Shown here piece after piece: positions 16,613 to 25,654 of a stretch of 64,000 nucleotides of DNA. The position numbers and the translations under genes are program-made. The first letter of the stretch is position 1; each line of letters starts with the position of its first letter. The notes beneath the pieces are model-generated. The model did no database searches, was not told where the DNA came from, and worked only from the letters and a program-made list of their open reading frames with translations. Origin of the DNA: JBJXHC01 sp046160825 (GTDB lineage: Bacteria; Bacteroidota; Ignavibacteria; UBA10030; UBA6906); contig JBJXHC010000055.1 of NCBI GenBank assembly GCA_046160825.1, positions 1-64,000 of the forward strand. Direction: 5' to 3'.

Positions 16613-17047
16613 ATGAATCGCATGCGTGTTTTATCCTCATCCGTCATTGATGCCTCGCCATTTCGCGTGTATGGAATCTTTGCCGATTATCAACATGCTC
16701 ATCCACAGATTCTTCCCGCAAAATACTTCTCGAAGCTGGAACTCGTTCACGGCGGTAATGGAGCGGGGACACGCTTCAAAGTGTCTACACGGTTCATGGG
16801 CCAGGAACGCATGTACGAGATGGAAGTGACTGAGCCGGAGCCAGGACGAGTACTTGCCGAGCGAGATACACTCACGGGACTTGTCACAACATTCACCGTC
16901 GATCCGGGTCCGACGCCGAATCAGTCGAATGTCACCATTGCCACAGAGTGGGAGTCGCAAGGCAGAGTTGCCGGATTTCTGGAAAGATTTATTCATCCCT
17001 CAGGTTATGCGGAGAATTTATCGTGCAGAGTTACAGCAGTTGGATGA
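16613..17047 (+). CDS. SRPBCC family protein, frameshifted near its end
   Basis: A START-like ligand-binding protein (polyketide cyclase/dehydrase type): MRVLSSSVIDASPFRVYGIFADY, KYFSKLELVHGGNGAGTRFK, and VTIATEWESQG. The start at 16613 has AAGGAG upstream. As read it is 144 residues and ends in an unnatural tail, ENLSCRVTAVG. Moving one base forward near 16998-17000 (CATCCCTCAGG) gives VMRRIYRAELQQLDEYVHTHS with a stop at 17069, the helix that normally closes this domain. So one extra base appears to have shifted the frame, by mutation or by assembly error. The loss of the last helix would probably harm ligand binding. Confidence 0.75.
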   Translation: MNRMRVLSSSVIDASPFRVYGIFADYQHAHPQILPAKYFSKLELVHGGNGAGTRFKVSTRFMGQERMYEMEVTEPEPGRVLAERDTLTGLVTTFTVDPGPTPNQSNVTIATEWESQGRVAGFLERFIHPSGYAENLSCRVTAVG

Positions 17048-17150
17048 ATATGTTCACACTCATTCATAAAATGCCCGAATTGATTCTTTCGGTTTCTTTC
17101 CATTACTTTACCCGAACTTTTTTCCAGTCATCGGGGGTCGCTAACAAAAA

Positions 17151-17861
17151 ATGATAGAACTTAAGGATCTGAACAAGAAATTCGGTTCGTTTTCAGCGGT
17201 CGACAACCTCAATCTTACTGTCGAGTCAGGGAAATTCTTTGGCTTCCTTGGTCCGAATGGAGCGGGGAAGACCACAACGATCAAAATGATGACCGGATTG
17301 TACGAACCGACCTCCGGTTCGTGTCTGATCAACGGATTCAATATTCGGACGCAACCGCTGAAATCCAAACGGAGTTTCGGCTATGTGCCCGACCAGCCGT
17401 ATTTATATGAACGCCTTACCGGACGGGAATTTCTGCACTTTGTTGGCGGACTTTTCAATATGCCTGCGGACGTCGTGAAGCAACGCATTGCAGAATTGAT
17501 TGATGTCTTTGAGATCGGCCACTTCATTGATAAACGGGCTGAAGAATATTCACAGGGGATGCGACAACGTATCGTGCTCTCGGCTGCGATCCTCCATGAC
17601 CCCAAAGTGTTGATCATCGACGAACCTATCGTCGGACTTGACCCTCGCAGCGCACGGCTTGTGAAGGACACGCTGAAGGCGAAAACGAAAGAAGGTCTCA
17701 CCATTTTCATGTCCACCCACCTCCTGGAGATCGTCGAAGAACTGTGTGATCATATTGCCATCATCAAGGATGGCCGGATTATTTATGAAGAGAAACAGTC
17801 TGAAACGATGCGGTCATTCAACGGCCAGCTTGAATCGATGTTCCTCGAACTGACGAAGTAG
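17151..17861 (+). CDS. ABC transporter ATP-binding protein
   Basis: A 236-residue ATPase subunit of an ABC-2-type exporter. Walker A is GPNGAGKTTTIKMM (residues 35-48), the Q-loop region holds GYVPDQPYLYERLTG, the signature is YSQGMRQR near residue 135, Walker B is VLIIDEPIVGLDP, and the switch His is in MSTHLLEIVEEL. All catalytic residues are present. The permease gene starts six bases downstream. The cargo cannot be read from the sequence; relatives export lipids, antibiotics or peptides, or act in cell-envelope work. Confidence 0.92.
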   Translation: MIELKDLNKKFGSFSAVDNLNLTVESGKFFGFLGPNGAGKTTTIKMMTGLYEPTSGSCLINGFNIRTQPLKSKRSFGYVPDQPYLYERLTGREFLHFVGGLFNMPADVVKQRIAELIDVFEIGHFIDKRAEEYSQGMRQRIVLSAAILHDPKVLIIDEPIVGLDPRSARLVKDTLKAKTKEGLTIFMSTHLLEIVEELCDHIAIIKDGRIIYEEKQSETMRSFNGQLESMFLELTK

Positions 17862-17867
17862 CGCGCC

Positions 17868-19556
17868 ATGCACGAACTCCTTCTGTTGCTCAACATCAAG
17901 AGCACCAGCTTCCTCAAAGGCATCTTCGAATGGAAATGGCAGACGATGCTGAAGAACATCTCGTCGGCCTGTATCTTCGGCGGGTTCGCGGTCGGGGTGT
18001 TTTTCCTGACCCGTTTTTTCACCAACTATCTTCTGTACGAAGCACACATCGGCCAGTTCCTGTTCCATCGTTTCCTCTCGATGCTCCTCTATGTATTTTT
18101 TATTACAGTGAATCTGGGGAATATGATCGTTTCCTACTCGACGTTGTACAAGTCGCAGGAGGTGAACTTTCTGATGTCCATGCCCATCTCGCATGCCAAG
18201 GTATTTCTCGTCAAGTTCATCGACAATTTTTTCTATAGCTCAAGCACGCTTTCACTTGTCGGGTTATCGGTGTTGCTCGGCTACGGATCGGTGTTCGGCA
18301 TGCCGTGGTATTTTTATTTTTTCACAGCGTTTTTCATCATGATGCCGTTCATGTTGATCGCCGGTATTCTTGCGGTCATGGTGTTGATGTCGTTGATCAA
18401 GATTGCGACGAAGATCGGGGCGAAGTGGCTGATCGGCATTATGGTCACGGGATATGTCACGGCAATTTATCTGTATTTCAGGATTGTCAACCCGGTGGGG
18501 CTGGTACAGGAAGTCATGCGCCACTATCCCGATGTGAACGAATACTTCGGCTACCTCGATCCGCCGTTTGTACAGTATCTTCCCAATCATTGGATAACGG
18601 AGTTCCTGTATTGGTCCATCAACGGAGACGCTGCGCGTGCTATTCCGTATTTTACTTTGCTGTTCCTCACGATGCTTGGTTTGATCGTGCTTGCAAGTAT
18701 TATGGCGAAGAGAGTGTACTACCCCACGTGGCTTGCTGCTTCCGATGCCGATGCGATGAAGGGACCGAAGGCTTCACTGCGGGTGAAGGGAATGGAGTTT
18801 GGAACCCGTTGGTTCATCCCGCCGCAATTGGAGGTGTTGCTGAAGCGCGACTTCTGGATGTTCCTGCGTGAGCCGAGCCAGTGGTTGCATCTCGGACTGA
18901 TGATGTTGCTGCTGCTTATTTTTCTTGTTTCCGTTGCATCACTGGAACTGAAGCTGACGCAGCCATTCATGCAGGCGGTGTCGTTCCTCGTCGTCTTCCT
19001 CTTTAACGGATTCCTGATCGCATCGGTGTCGCTCAGGTTTGTTTTCCCGACGACAAGTCTTGAAGGGGATACATTCTGGACCGTGCGCACCTCGCCACTG
19101 TCGCTGCATAAACTCTACTGGTATAAGTTTCTTGGTTCGTTCCTGTTCGTCTTGATTGTCGCGGAGCTGCTCTCCGTGGCGTCGATTTTATTGCTTTCGG
19201 GGAACATGGTCCTGGTGCAACTCGCTGCCATTTGTACATTCTTTGTCACGGTGGGATTGATCAGTATGAATTTGGGAGCGGGGACATATTTTGCAGTATT
19301 CAAAGAAAAAAATCCGATCCGGGTTGCCTCTTCGCAGGGTGCATCGCTCACCTTCTTGGGAAGCATGGTTTACCTGACGTTGGTCGTCACCGTCCTTGTC
19401 GTTCCGTTGAATGAGTATTTTACTAAACTGATACGCTTTGGGGTTTCCCAGACAAGCTGGATCTTCATCCCCGTCTTGGTGATTGGAGTGTTTTCGATGG
19501 TGATGTTTGCATCCTTCACCATCATCGGGCTGAAGGCAATCAAGCGTGACTATTAA
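17868..19556 (+). CDS. ABC-2-type transporter permease
   Basis: A 562-residue membrane protein with about 12 hydrophobic segments. They include a pair near residues 37-80, long ones at about 130-175 and 185-210, and a second set after residue 330. It lies six bases after the ATPase gene and must be its membrane partner. The central soluble part (about 275-330, with PPQLEVLLKRDFWMFLREPS) matches the two-half layout of large exporter permeases in which one polypeptide carries both six-helix halves. It shows no signal peptide and no FtsX-type domain. No substrate can be inferred. Confidence 0.82.
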   Translation: MHELLLLLNIKSTSFLKGIFEWKWQTMLKNISSACIFGGFAVGVFFLTRFFTNYLLYEAHIGQFLFHRFLSMLLYVFFITVNLGNMIVSYSTLYKSQEVNFLMSMPISHAKVFLVKFIDNFFYSSSTLSLVGLSVLLGYGSVFGMPWYFYFFTAFFIMMPFMLIAGILAVMVLMSLIKIATKIGAKWLIGIMVTGYVTAIYLYFRIVNPVGLVQEVMRHYPDVNEYFGYLDPPFVQYLPNHWITEFLYWSINGDAARAIPYFTLLFLTMLGLIVLASIMAKRVYYPTWLAASDADAMKGPKASLRVKGMEFGTRWFIPPQLEVLLKRDFWMFLREPSQWLHLGLMMLLLLIFLVSVASLELKLTQPFMQAVSFLVVFLFNGFLIASVSLRFVFPTTSLEGDTFWTVRTSPLSLHKLYWYKFLGSFLFVLIVAELLSVASILLLSGNMVLVQLAAICTFFVTVGLISMNLGAGTYFAVFKEKNPIRVASSQGASLTFLGSMVYLTLVVTVLVVPLNEYFTKLIRFGVSQTSWIFIPVLVIGVFSMVMFASFTIIGLKAIKRDY

Positions 19557-19643
19557 GCACGAACCACTTGCCGCCAGGCGTGGCAGAATCACTATCAAAA
19601 ATGTTCAAAGCTCTTTGATCAATTCCGTTCCCGAAAGAAAACA

Positions 19644-21650
19644 ATGCTGAAGTGTCCTCGTCTCTTTATCATCCTGGCTATTCTCGCTTTCGTTGTGAGC
19701 GGATCTTTCGCGCAGGAGCGATTCCAACACTCGGAGGATGCGGAACGCATTTTCAATGAGGGGTTGGAATTGTTTCGTGAGGGGAAGCACCTCGCGGCAG
19801 TGACGGCGTTTGATCGGGTGGCGAAACTCGCCCCTCTCAACCAGCGTTCCACTGCAGCACACATCATGAAGGCCAAAGCATTGTTGGCACTGGATGAGAC
19901 GCTCGAGGCGTCACGTGGGTTGAGGATGTTCATCGCTTCATATGGTTGGAGCAGCTATGTGGCTGATGCCGAGTACATGCTTGCCGTGACGCTTGTTCGT
20001 ATCCGCCGGTATGATGATGCAATGCAGTCATTACTTTCCGCATGGCGGCACGCAGAAACAAGTGATTCTTCGCGTCTTACCGAATCGATTTCCGGATTGA
20101 TGGATCAGATCATCGAACGCAATCTTTCAACGGCTGATCTGCACGGCCACCTTGCCGGAACAACGAGAGCGCAAGAGAGGCGGTACTTCTGGCTGAAAAT
20201 TGCTGAAAAGGAATTTTCGGCTGGCAATGTCGTAGCAGCAGGAATAGCCGCAGATTCGCTTGACGCGCACTATCGTGGGCATCCGTATTCCTCTAAACTC
20301 GCGGGGATCAGATTCGGTGTTGCACAGCGCAGTGCCGTGAAAATTGGGGCGCTGATGCCATTGATGAAAAGCAGCGAACCTTCCGCCGTACGTGAAATCG
20401 GAAATGATGTCTACAATGGAATGCTGCTTGCCCTGGAGGAATATCAGGCCGGCTCGTCGCGGCGTGTCAGAGTCAGCATGGAAACGCGAGACACGGAGCG
20501 GGATCCTATGCTGGCATCCCGGTATGCACAGGAACTTGCCGAGGATATGGACGTGATTGCCATTGTCGGTCCGGTCTTCTCGCAAACAACGCTTGCCGCA
20601 ATCGGTCCCGCAAATGCGCGCGGGGTTCCTCTCATCACCCCAACGGCAAACTCGAACGGCATTGCCGTCTCCGGTTCTTATATTTTTCAGGCAAACCCGG
20701 ACTATGAAAATCGAGGACGGGCAATGGCCCGGTATGCAGTGACCACACGGGGGTTCAGGACGTTTGCGGTTCTTGCGTCATCCGATGCGCATGGAAAACC
20801 GATGGCGGAAGCGTTCAGTGCGGAGGTCATCAGGCTCGGCGGCACTGTGCTCACTGTTGAATCGTACCAACGCGGAGCGTCAGATCTCTCACAACAACTC
20901 TCCAATATCAGACGAGCAGCAATGCTTTCGGCCACGGAGCCGATGATCTCGTTTGCAGGCAGACTCCACCAGGGCGACCTTGTGAAGTTGATCCAACTCG
21001 GCGTTTCTCGTCGAACGCTCGATTCACTTATCGAATTCTCAAGTCTCATTCCTGCAACGAGATTGCTCGGCCCCGCCGCCCGCCGCCTTATCGACTCAAT
21101 GCAAATCAACGTATTGATGAATGAACCAAAGATCGACAGTCTCGAATATCCTGCCACCGGAATTGACGGGGTATATTTCCCCATCGGTTCGCCTGACGAG
21201 ATAGGGGTTGTATCATCCCAGCTTGTCTACTTTAATATCAAGACCCAGATGCTGGGGTCGGGTGAGTGGAATGACATTGCAGAGCTTGATGCCAATAAGA
21301 GATACTGCCGCGGCGTGATCTTTGAATCAGACAGCTATATTGTCCCCTCAAGTCCCGAGTACAATCTTTTTGCAGAACGGTACTATGGGAAATTCAATAA
21401 ACGTCCGAGCAAGAGTGCATTGTATGGTTACGATACAATCCGTTTGGTACTGGAGTTGATTGGAAGGGGCGCCTCGACACGTGAAGCGTTGCGCAGCGCG
21501 CTTGACCAAACGCGGGAGTACAACGGATTGCATGCGAAAATCGGGCTTACACCACGGAGAGTAAACTCGTGGCTGCACATTCTTCAGTACGATAATGACA
21601 TGGTGGAGAAGTTGGGTGAAGTAAACGTCGATGAACCTGTTGGAGAGTAG
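19644..21650 (+). CDS. TPR plus periplasmic-binding-protein-like exported protein
   Basis: A 668-residue exported protein with signal peptide MLKCPRLFIILAILAFVVSG ending near SFAQ. Residues about 28-200 are TPR-like helices (FNEGLELFREGKHLAAVTAF and following). Residues about 233-640 form a type I periplasmic-binding fold of the amino-acid/receptor ligand-binding type: KIGALMPLM, GNDVYNGMLLALEEYQ, VIAIVGPVFSQTTLAAIGPA, PLITPTANSNG. The same order, TPR then binding protein, occurs in LpoA, which activates penicillin-binding proteins, so a role in envelope regulation is as likely as nutrient uptake. It is preceded by an ABC exporter and ends five bases before radC. Function not established. Confidence 0.8.
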   Translation: MLKCPRLFIILAILAFVVSGSFAQERFQHSEDAERIFNEGLELFREGKHLAAVTAFDRVAKLAPLNQRSTAAHIMKAKALLALDETLEASRGLRMFIASYGWSSYVADAEYMLAVTLVRIRRYDDAMQSLLSAWRHAETSDSSRLTESISGLMDQIIERNLSTADLHGHLAGTTRAQERRYFWLKIAEKEFSAGNVVAAGIAADSLDAHYRGHPYSSKLAGIRFGVAQRSAVKIGALMPLMKSSEPSAVREIGNDVYNGMLLALEEYQAGSSRRVRVSMETRDTERDPMLASRYAQELAEDMDVIAIVGPVFSQTTLAAIGPANARGVPLITPTANSNGIAVSGSYIFQANPDYENRGRAMARYAVTTRGFRTFAVLASSDAHGKPMAEAFSAEVIRLGGTVLTVESYQRGASDLSQQLSNIRRAAMLSATEPMISFAGRLHQGDLVKLIQLGVSRRTLDSLIEFSSLIPATRLLGPAARRLIDSMQINVLMNEPKIDSLEYPATGIDGVYFPIGSPDEIGVVSSQLVYFNIKTQMLGSGEWNDIAELDANKRYCRGVIFESDSYIVPSSPEYNLFAERYYGKFNKRPSKSALYGYDTIRLVLELIGRGASTREALRSALDQTREYNGLHAKIGLTPRRVNSWLHILQYDNDMVEKLGEVNVDEPVGE

Positions 21651-21655
21651 AAGCT

Positions 21656-22381
21656 ATGAGCGCGCACGACAGTGAAAAGGTGCTTCACGAGCCGCTACCG
21701 TATCACACACGGATTAAAGATTGGCCTGAAGACGAACGACCACGCGAGAAGTTGCTGAACAAAGGCCCCTCTATGTTGAGCGATGCAGAGCTTCTGGCGA
21801 TCATTATTCGCACAGGTTTCGGAAAGCATACTGCACTCGACCTTGCAAGAAAAGTTCTCACCGATGAACGATCGTTGAGGTCGGTGGCAATGAAAACGCC
21901 GAATGAGTTGATGAGGTTGAAGGGGATTGGCAAGGCGAAGGCCGTGGAACTGCTTGCAGCCTTTGAAATCGGGCGGCGGGTAGAAGGAACGAAAGATGAG
22001 GAGAAGGTGATCATAAGAGCGCCCGAGGATGTCGCCCGACTTATGGGTCCAAAATTGCGCGAACGAACCACCGAATCATTCTACGTGTTACTCCTTGATT
22101 CAATGAACGGCTTGAAGCAGACCATTGAACTCACCTCTGGTACACTGAACGCAAGTCTTGTTCATCCGCGGGAGGTGTTTAAGACAGCCATTGACCACCG
22201 GGCGGCTTCAGTCGTTGTCGTCCACAACCATCCCAGCGGCAACCGTGAACCAAGTCGCGAGGATATTGAGATCACCCGTCAACTCAAAGAGGCAGGCACC
22301 ATCGTCGGTATTCCGCTTCATGACCATATTATCATTGCCGGTGATGGGTTCACGAGTCTGGCTGAACGCGGTATTCTGTAA
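21656..22381 (+). CDS. radC: RadC family JAB1/MPN-domain protein
   Basis: A 241-residue protein of the RadC group, once linked to DNA repair but without a settled function. The N-terminal UPF0758 part (IKDWPEDERPREKLLNKGP, LSDAELLAIIIRTG) holds a helix-hairpin-helix motif (LMRLKGIGKAKAVELLAAF). The C-terminal MPN domain has the metal motif HNHPSGNREPSREDIEIT, the expected H-x-H...D spacing, preceded by ASVVVV. All residues are intact. It begins five bases after the previous gene and is followed by the strong promoter for the lipoprotein gene. Confidence 0.94.
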   Translation: MSAHDSEKVLHEPLPYHTRIKDWPEDERPREKLLNKGPSMLSDAELLAIIIRTGFGKHTALDLARKVLTDERSLRSVAMKTPNELMRLKGIGKAKAVELLAAFEIGRRVEGTKDEEKVIIRAPEDVARLMGPKLRERTTESFYVLLLDSMNGLKQTIELTSGTLNASLVHPREVFKTAIDHRAASVVVVHNHPSGNREPSREDIEITRQLKEAGTIVGIPLHDHIIIAGDGFTSLAERGIL

Positions 22382-22466
22382 TACTATCAGTGTAGGAAGA
22401 CACCTGATATCTCCACCATCACGCTTGAACCCGTTCCTGTAAAGCTATTGAAACTCAAGATTTAGA

Positions 22467-22495
22467 TTGACAAAGAAGGGCAACTTTCGTATACT
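22467..22495 (+). promoter_or_regulatory. Strong sigma-70-like promoter upstream of the lipoprotein gene
   Basis: TTGACA (22467-22472), exactly 17 bases, TATACT (22490-22495): a perfect -35 box and a near-perfect -10. Transcription would start near 22502, giving a leader of about 65 bases before the ATG at 22567. This is the closest match to consensus in the window. Confidence 0.7.
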
Positions 22496-22566
22496 CACAG
22501 GTGACGAATAGATTGATACGAAGATTTTATTGTACTTTTCACGATTCAAACTTTAGGAGGGTTATC

Positions 22567-22836
22567 ATGACCAGGATGAACAAGAAGGCCATGTCTTTCA
22601 TCGGAATGCTCCTTCTTTCAAGCTCCTTGGTTCTCGTCGGATGTTCTTCAAGCCCCAGCGAAGAAGAACTCAGACAGTTGAATGAGCTGAAGGATCAAGC
22701 GGCATCTCTACAGCGCGAAGTCACGGCGAAAGAACAACAAAAGTCATCTCTTGATAAAGAGATTGCAGACAAGAATGCCAAAATCAAGAAATGCAATGAC
22801 GACCAGCAGGTAGTCAAGCAACGCCTTGCCCAGTAA
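22567..22836 (+). CDS. Small coiled-coil lipoprotein
   Basis: An 89-residue lipoprotein with signal peptide MTRMNKKAMSFIGMLLLSSS and lipobox LVGC (Cys near residue 28), then a charged heptad-rich helix (ELRQLNELKDQAASLQREVTAKEQ and on). This layout recalls Lpp/Braun-type or other envelope spacer lipoproteins. The ATG at 22567 follows a perfect AGGAGGG site, and the gene has the best promoter in the window, so it is probably abundant. It is followed after 30 bases by a LysM protein that also has a coiled coil, and the two may work together at the cell wall (inference). Confidence 0.87.
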   Translation: MTRMNKKAMSFIGMLLLSSSLVLVGCSSSPSEEELRQLNELKDQAASLQREVTAKEQQKSSLDKEIADKNAKIKKCNDDQQVVKQRLAQ

Positions 22837-22866
22837 ATCTTGAAACCAGAACAGGAGTGTTTGACA

Positions 22867-23586
22867 ATGAAACTGAATAAGTCGCTCATCGTGTTTTTTG
22901 CGATCATGCTCGTCGGCAGTATTGCCGTTGCCCAGGAGATGACCAAGGAACAATGGCAACAGGAAATGAACAGGTACCGCACGCAAGTGAATGACCTGAC
23001 AGCGAAGCTCGCCGGATTGAACAAGGATATTGCAGAGGGACAAACGCAATCCGCCAAGCTTGATGCAGATCTCAACAAGTGTCTTGATGAGCTGTATGCG
23101 CTCGTTGGATCGGACAGAGAGAAAGCAGCAGCATATCGCGTTGAGATCGAAGCAGCGGAAAACAAAGCCAATGAACTTCTGAGACTTTCCGATGCAGAGT
23201 TACTTTCCCGCAGCGGAGAAGTTGATGATCTCGAAGCAAAGTCGAAGGTGTTCTGGGCAAACAAGCTCTCACTGATTCCGGAATTCTGGGATCGCCTCAC
23301 GGCACTTGACGACAAAATCAAGAGTCTGCGGAATACGATTACCGGATCAGGCAAGACTTATACTGTCGGTACATGGGCTAGGAATCGTGATTGCCTCTGG
23401 AATATTGCCAAGAAGCAAGACGTGTATGGCGATGCATGGCTCTGGCCGAAAATCTGGCAGGGGAACAGAAGCCAGATTTCTGATCCCGATGTGATTCATC
23501 CGGGACAGAAGTTGAAGATTCCGGCAAAGGCTGGTTTGACATCAGAAGAAAAATCTGCGGCAAATTCGTACTACCGCGGGAAGTAG
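22867..23586 (+). CDS. Exported coiled-coil protein with C-terminal LysM domain
   Basis: A 239-residue exported protein: signal peptide MKLNKSLIVFFAIMLVGSIA cleaved near AVAQ, a long helical region (residues about 25-165) and a LysM-type peptidoglycan-binding domain at the end (YTVGTWARNRDCLWNIAKKQ, then DPDVIHPGQKLKIP). The start at 22867 follows AGGAG. It follows the small lipoprotein on the same transcript and is closed by a strong terminator, so the two form a compact two-gene envelope unit. Its partner may anchor to the outer membrane while LysM holds the cell wall (inference). Confidence 0.88.
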   Translation: MKLNKSLIVFFAIMLVGSIAVAQEMTKEQWQQEMNRYRTQVNDLTAKLAGLNKDIAEGQTQSAKLDADLNKCLDELYALVGSDREKAAAYRVEIEAAENKANELLRLSDAELLSRSGEVDDLEAKSKVFWANKLSLIPEFWDRLTALDDKIKSLRNTITGSGKTYTVGTWARNRDCLWNIAKKQDVYGDAWLWPKIWQGNRSQISDPDVIHPGQKLKIPAKAGLTSEEKSAANSYYRGK

Positions 23587-23641
23587 GAGATTCCAGGAAG
23601 AGTGGAAGAGCATTCTTCAGAATCGTTCTATCGAAATCTTG

Positions 23642-23678
23642 AACCCCCTTTCCTGTCTTTTGCAGGAGAGGGGGTTTT
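23642..23678 (+). terminator. Rho-independent terminator after the LysM gene
   Basis: A 12-bp stem (CCCCCTTTCCTG at 23644-23655 with CAGGAGAGGGGG at 23663-23674, one G-T pair), 7-base loop and a following TTTT. It closes the lipoprotein/LysM unit 56 bases after the stop. Confidence 0.88.
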
Positions 23679-23725
23679 CTGTTTTGTTTTTGAATTCCCA
23701 TCTTGATCATAAGGGAGAGTAGTCT

Positions 23726-24718
23726 TTGGTAGAAAAAAAGATCCGTATGGAGGGTGTTGATACCTTCGGTCTGCTTGGTCTGAACGATGCAAACCTCCAA
23801 CTTGTCGAACGACGGGTTGACTCCACGATTACGGTGCGGGGCGACATGATTACTATTCGGGGGGAATTACCCGAAGTCGATCAGATCGAAAAGATCTTTA
23901 AGGAATTGATTTTTATCCTCAACAAAAACGGCAATCTCACCACCAATGATGTGGATACGGTGGTTGACCTTGTGAAATCCAACGGAGAACCGGCTCTTCC
24001 CAGTTCCGTCGCTAGATCGCTGAGTGGCGATGAGTTGGACAATGTTCTTCTTTTCACCAAGAATCAGATCATCAGGGCGAAAACGGCCGGACAGCGGGAG
24101 TACCTTCGCCAGGTGAAGAAGAATGATATTGTCTTTGCCGTTGGTCCTGCCGGAACAGGCAAGACGTACATGGCGGTGGCTCTGGCCGTGGCGAGTCTCA
24201 AGAACCATGAGATCACGAAAATTGTTCTTACTCGTCCTGCTGTGGAAGCCGGCGAGAGTTTGGGCTTTCTTCCCGGCGACCTGAAGGAGAAGATCGATCC
24301 GTATCTTCGTCCGTTATATGATGCTCTTGATGACATGCTCGCCGCGGACAAGCTCAAGGCATACATTGAGAAGCGGGTAATCGAGATAGCGCCGCTGGCA
24401 TACATGCGTGGCCGCACGTTAAATAATGCGTTCGTTATTCTTGATGAAGCACAGAATGCCTCGGCGATGCAGATGAAAATGTTCCTTACCCGTCTCGGAC
24501 CGAATTCACGCGCCATCATCACGGGCGACGTTACACAGATTGATCTCCCGTCAAAGACACAATCGGGGCTTGTGCAAATTCAGGAGGTGTTGAAGGGTGT
24601 GGAGGGAATTGCCTTTGTGTATTTCGATAAGAACGACGTCGTGCGTCACCGCCTTGTGAAAGATATCATCGACGCGTACGACAAATACCATAGCGGCAAC
24701 ACTGTGGGCGGAAGTTAA
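23726..24718 (+). CDS. phoH: PhoH-like ATPase
   Basis: A 330-residue PhoH-family ATPase, thought to act on RNA with the YbeY/RNA-decay machinery. An N-terminal KH-like region (residues 1-110) precedes Walker A GPAGTGKTYMAVALAV near residue 139, then ESLGFLPGDLKEKIDPYLRPLYD and VILDEAQNAS (Walker B), and the RAIITGDVTQIDLP motif: a full PhoH/RNA-helicase-like core. It begins at TTG 23726, with GGGAG upstream at good distance; an ATG at 23747 lacks a site. It overlaps the end of convergent mazG by four bases. Confidence 0.93.
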   Translation: MVEKKIRMEGVDTFGLLGLNDANLQLVERRVDSTITVRGDMITIRGELPEVDQIEKIFKELIFILNKNGNLTTNDVDTVVDLVKSNGEPALPSSVARSLSGDELDNVLLFTKNQIIRAKTAGQREYLRQVKKNDIVFAVGPAGTGKTYMAVALAVASLKNHEITKIVLTRPAVEAGESLGFLPGDLKEKIDPYLRPLYDALDDMLAADKLKAYIEKRVIEIAPLAYMRGRTLNNAFVILDEAQNASAMQMKMFLTRLGPNSRAIITGDVTQIDLPSKTQSGLVQIQEVLKGVEGIAFVYFDKNDVVRHRLVKDIIDAYDKYHSGNTVGGS

Positions 24719-25512
24719 GGCGAGGATCGCTTTCTTATTTTTTTGGCTTTGTTCCAGAGTGCATCCATCTCCTTAAGCGTGGAATTATGCGGATCCTTTC
24801 CGCGCAGGCGAAGTTGGTCCTCGATGTAACGAAACCGCCATTCGAATTTTCTCACAGTGCCACGCAGTGCGGCCTCAGGATCAATATTCAGGTAGCGGGC
24901 ATAGTTCACCAGCGCAAAGAGATAATCGCCAAGCTCTTCTTCTTGTTGCTTCTTTCGCTTCTTTTTGACAGCCACCCGTAGTTCATCCGCTTCCTCGATC
25001 ACTTTTTTCCATACATCGTCGATGTTGTCCCACTCGAAACCGACTTTTCCCGTGCGTTCCTGCATGCGCGTTGCCCGCTGGAGTGATGGCATTCCCCGCG
25101 GAACACCGTCGAGTATGGAAGTCCGGCCCTCCTTCATCTTCAGTTTTTCCCAATTGTGCTTCACCTGCTCGGCATTACGCACGTTGAGTGTGCCGAATAC
25201 GTGCGGGTGTCTGCGCACAAGTTTGTCCGTGATGGACTGTATGAGGTCTTCAAAGGTGAACTCTTTCGCCTGCTCTGCGATCGTGGCGTGCATGACGACG
25301 TGCAGCAGCAGGTCGCCCAGCTCATTCTTCAGTTCACCAATATTGTTTTGATCCAACGTCTCAACCACCTCATATGCTTCTTCAATCAGGCTGTGGCGGA
25401 TGGACTGATGGGTCTGTACACGGTCCCATGGACATTCTTTGCGCAATCTGCGGACAATCTTCACGAAACGTTCGAGGGCTTCGACGGGGACTTTTGGATA
25501 ACGGTGGTTCAT
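24715..25512 (-). CDS. mazG: Nucleoside triphosphate pyrophosphohydrolase MazG
   Basis: Hydrolyses (d)NTPs to monophosphates plus pyrophosphate, helping to clear damaged or regulatory nucleotides. The MazG fold motif is repeated: RHSLIEEAYEVVETLD with NELGDLLLHVVMHA near residues 36-75, and a second set (VIEEADELRVAV with EEELGDYLFALVNYA) near residues 165-205, with the E-x-x-E...E-x-x-D ligands of each. The ATG at 25512 is chosen because homologues begin near MNHRYPKVPVEALERF. At 265 residues it is the two-domain form. It converges on phoH and is divergent to the amidohydrolase gene. Confidence 0.94.
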   Translation of the reverse strand: MNHRYPKVPVEALERFVKIVRRLRKECPWDRVQTHQSIRHSLIEEAYEVVETLDQNNIGELKNELGDLLLHVVMHATIAEQAKEFTFEDLIQSITDKLVRRHPHVFGTLNVRNAEQVKHNWEKLKMKEGRTSILDGVPRGMPSLQRATRMQERTGKVGFEWDNIDDVWKKVIEEADELRVAVKKKRKKQQEEELGDYLFALVNYARYLNIDPEAALRGTVRKFEWRFRYIEDQLRLRGKDPHNSTLKEMDALWNKAKKIRKRSSP

Positions 25513-25654
25513 GGACGATGGATTCCTTCTTATCAAAATGTTCGTCAACATAGAGAAATCATCTCAGACATGCAACGAGTCGTATAGCATCTGAGGTCTC
25601 CATTTTCTATATTCATCCACAATTGTTGTTCAACAGTGTTCAAGAAGGTTGCAA

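Noticed and set aside
22861..22866. TTGACA just before the LysM ATG as a promoter
   Set aside because: It touches the start codon and has no -10 box at a usable distance upstream of the start; it is part of the 30-base gap after the lipoprotein gene.
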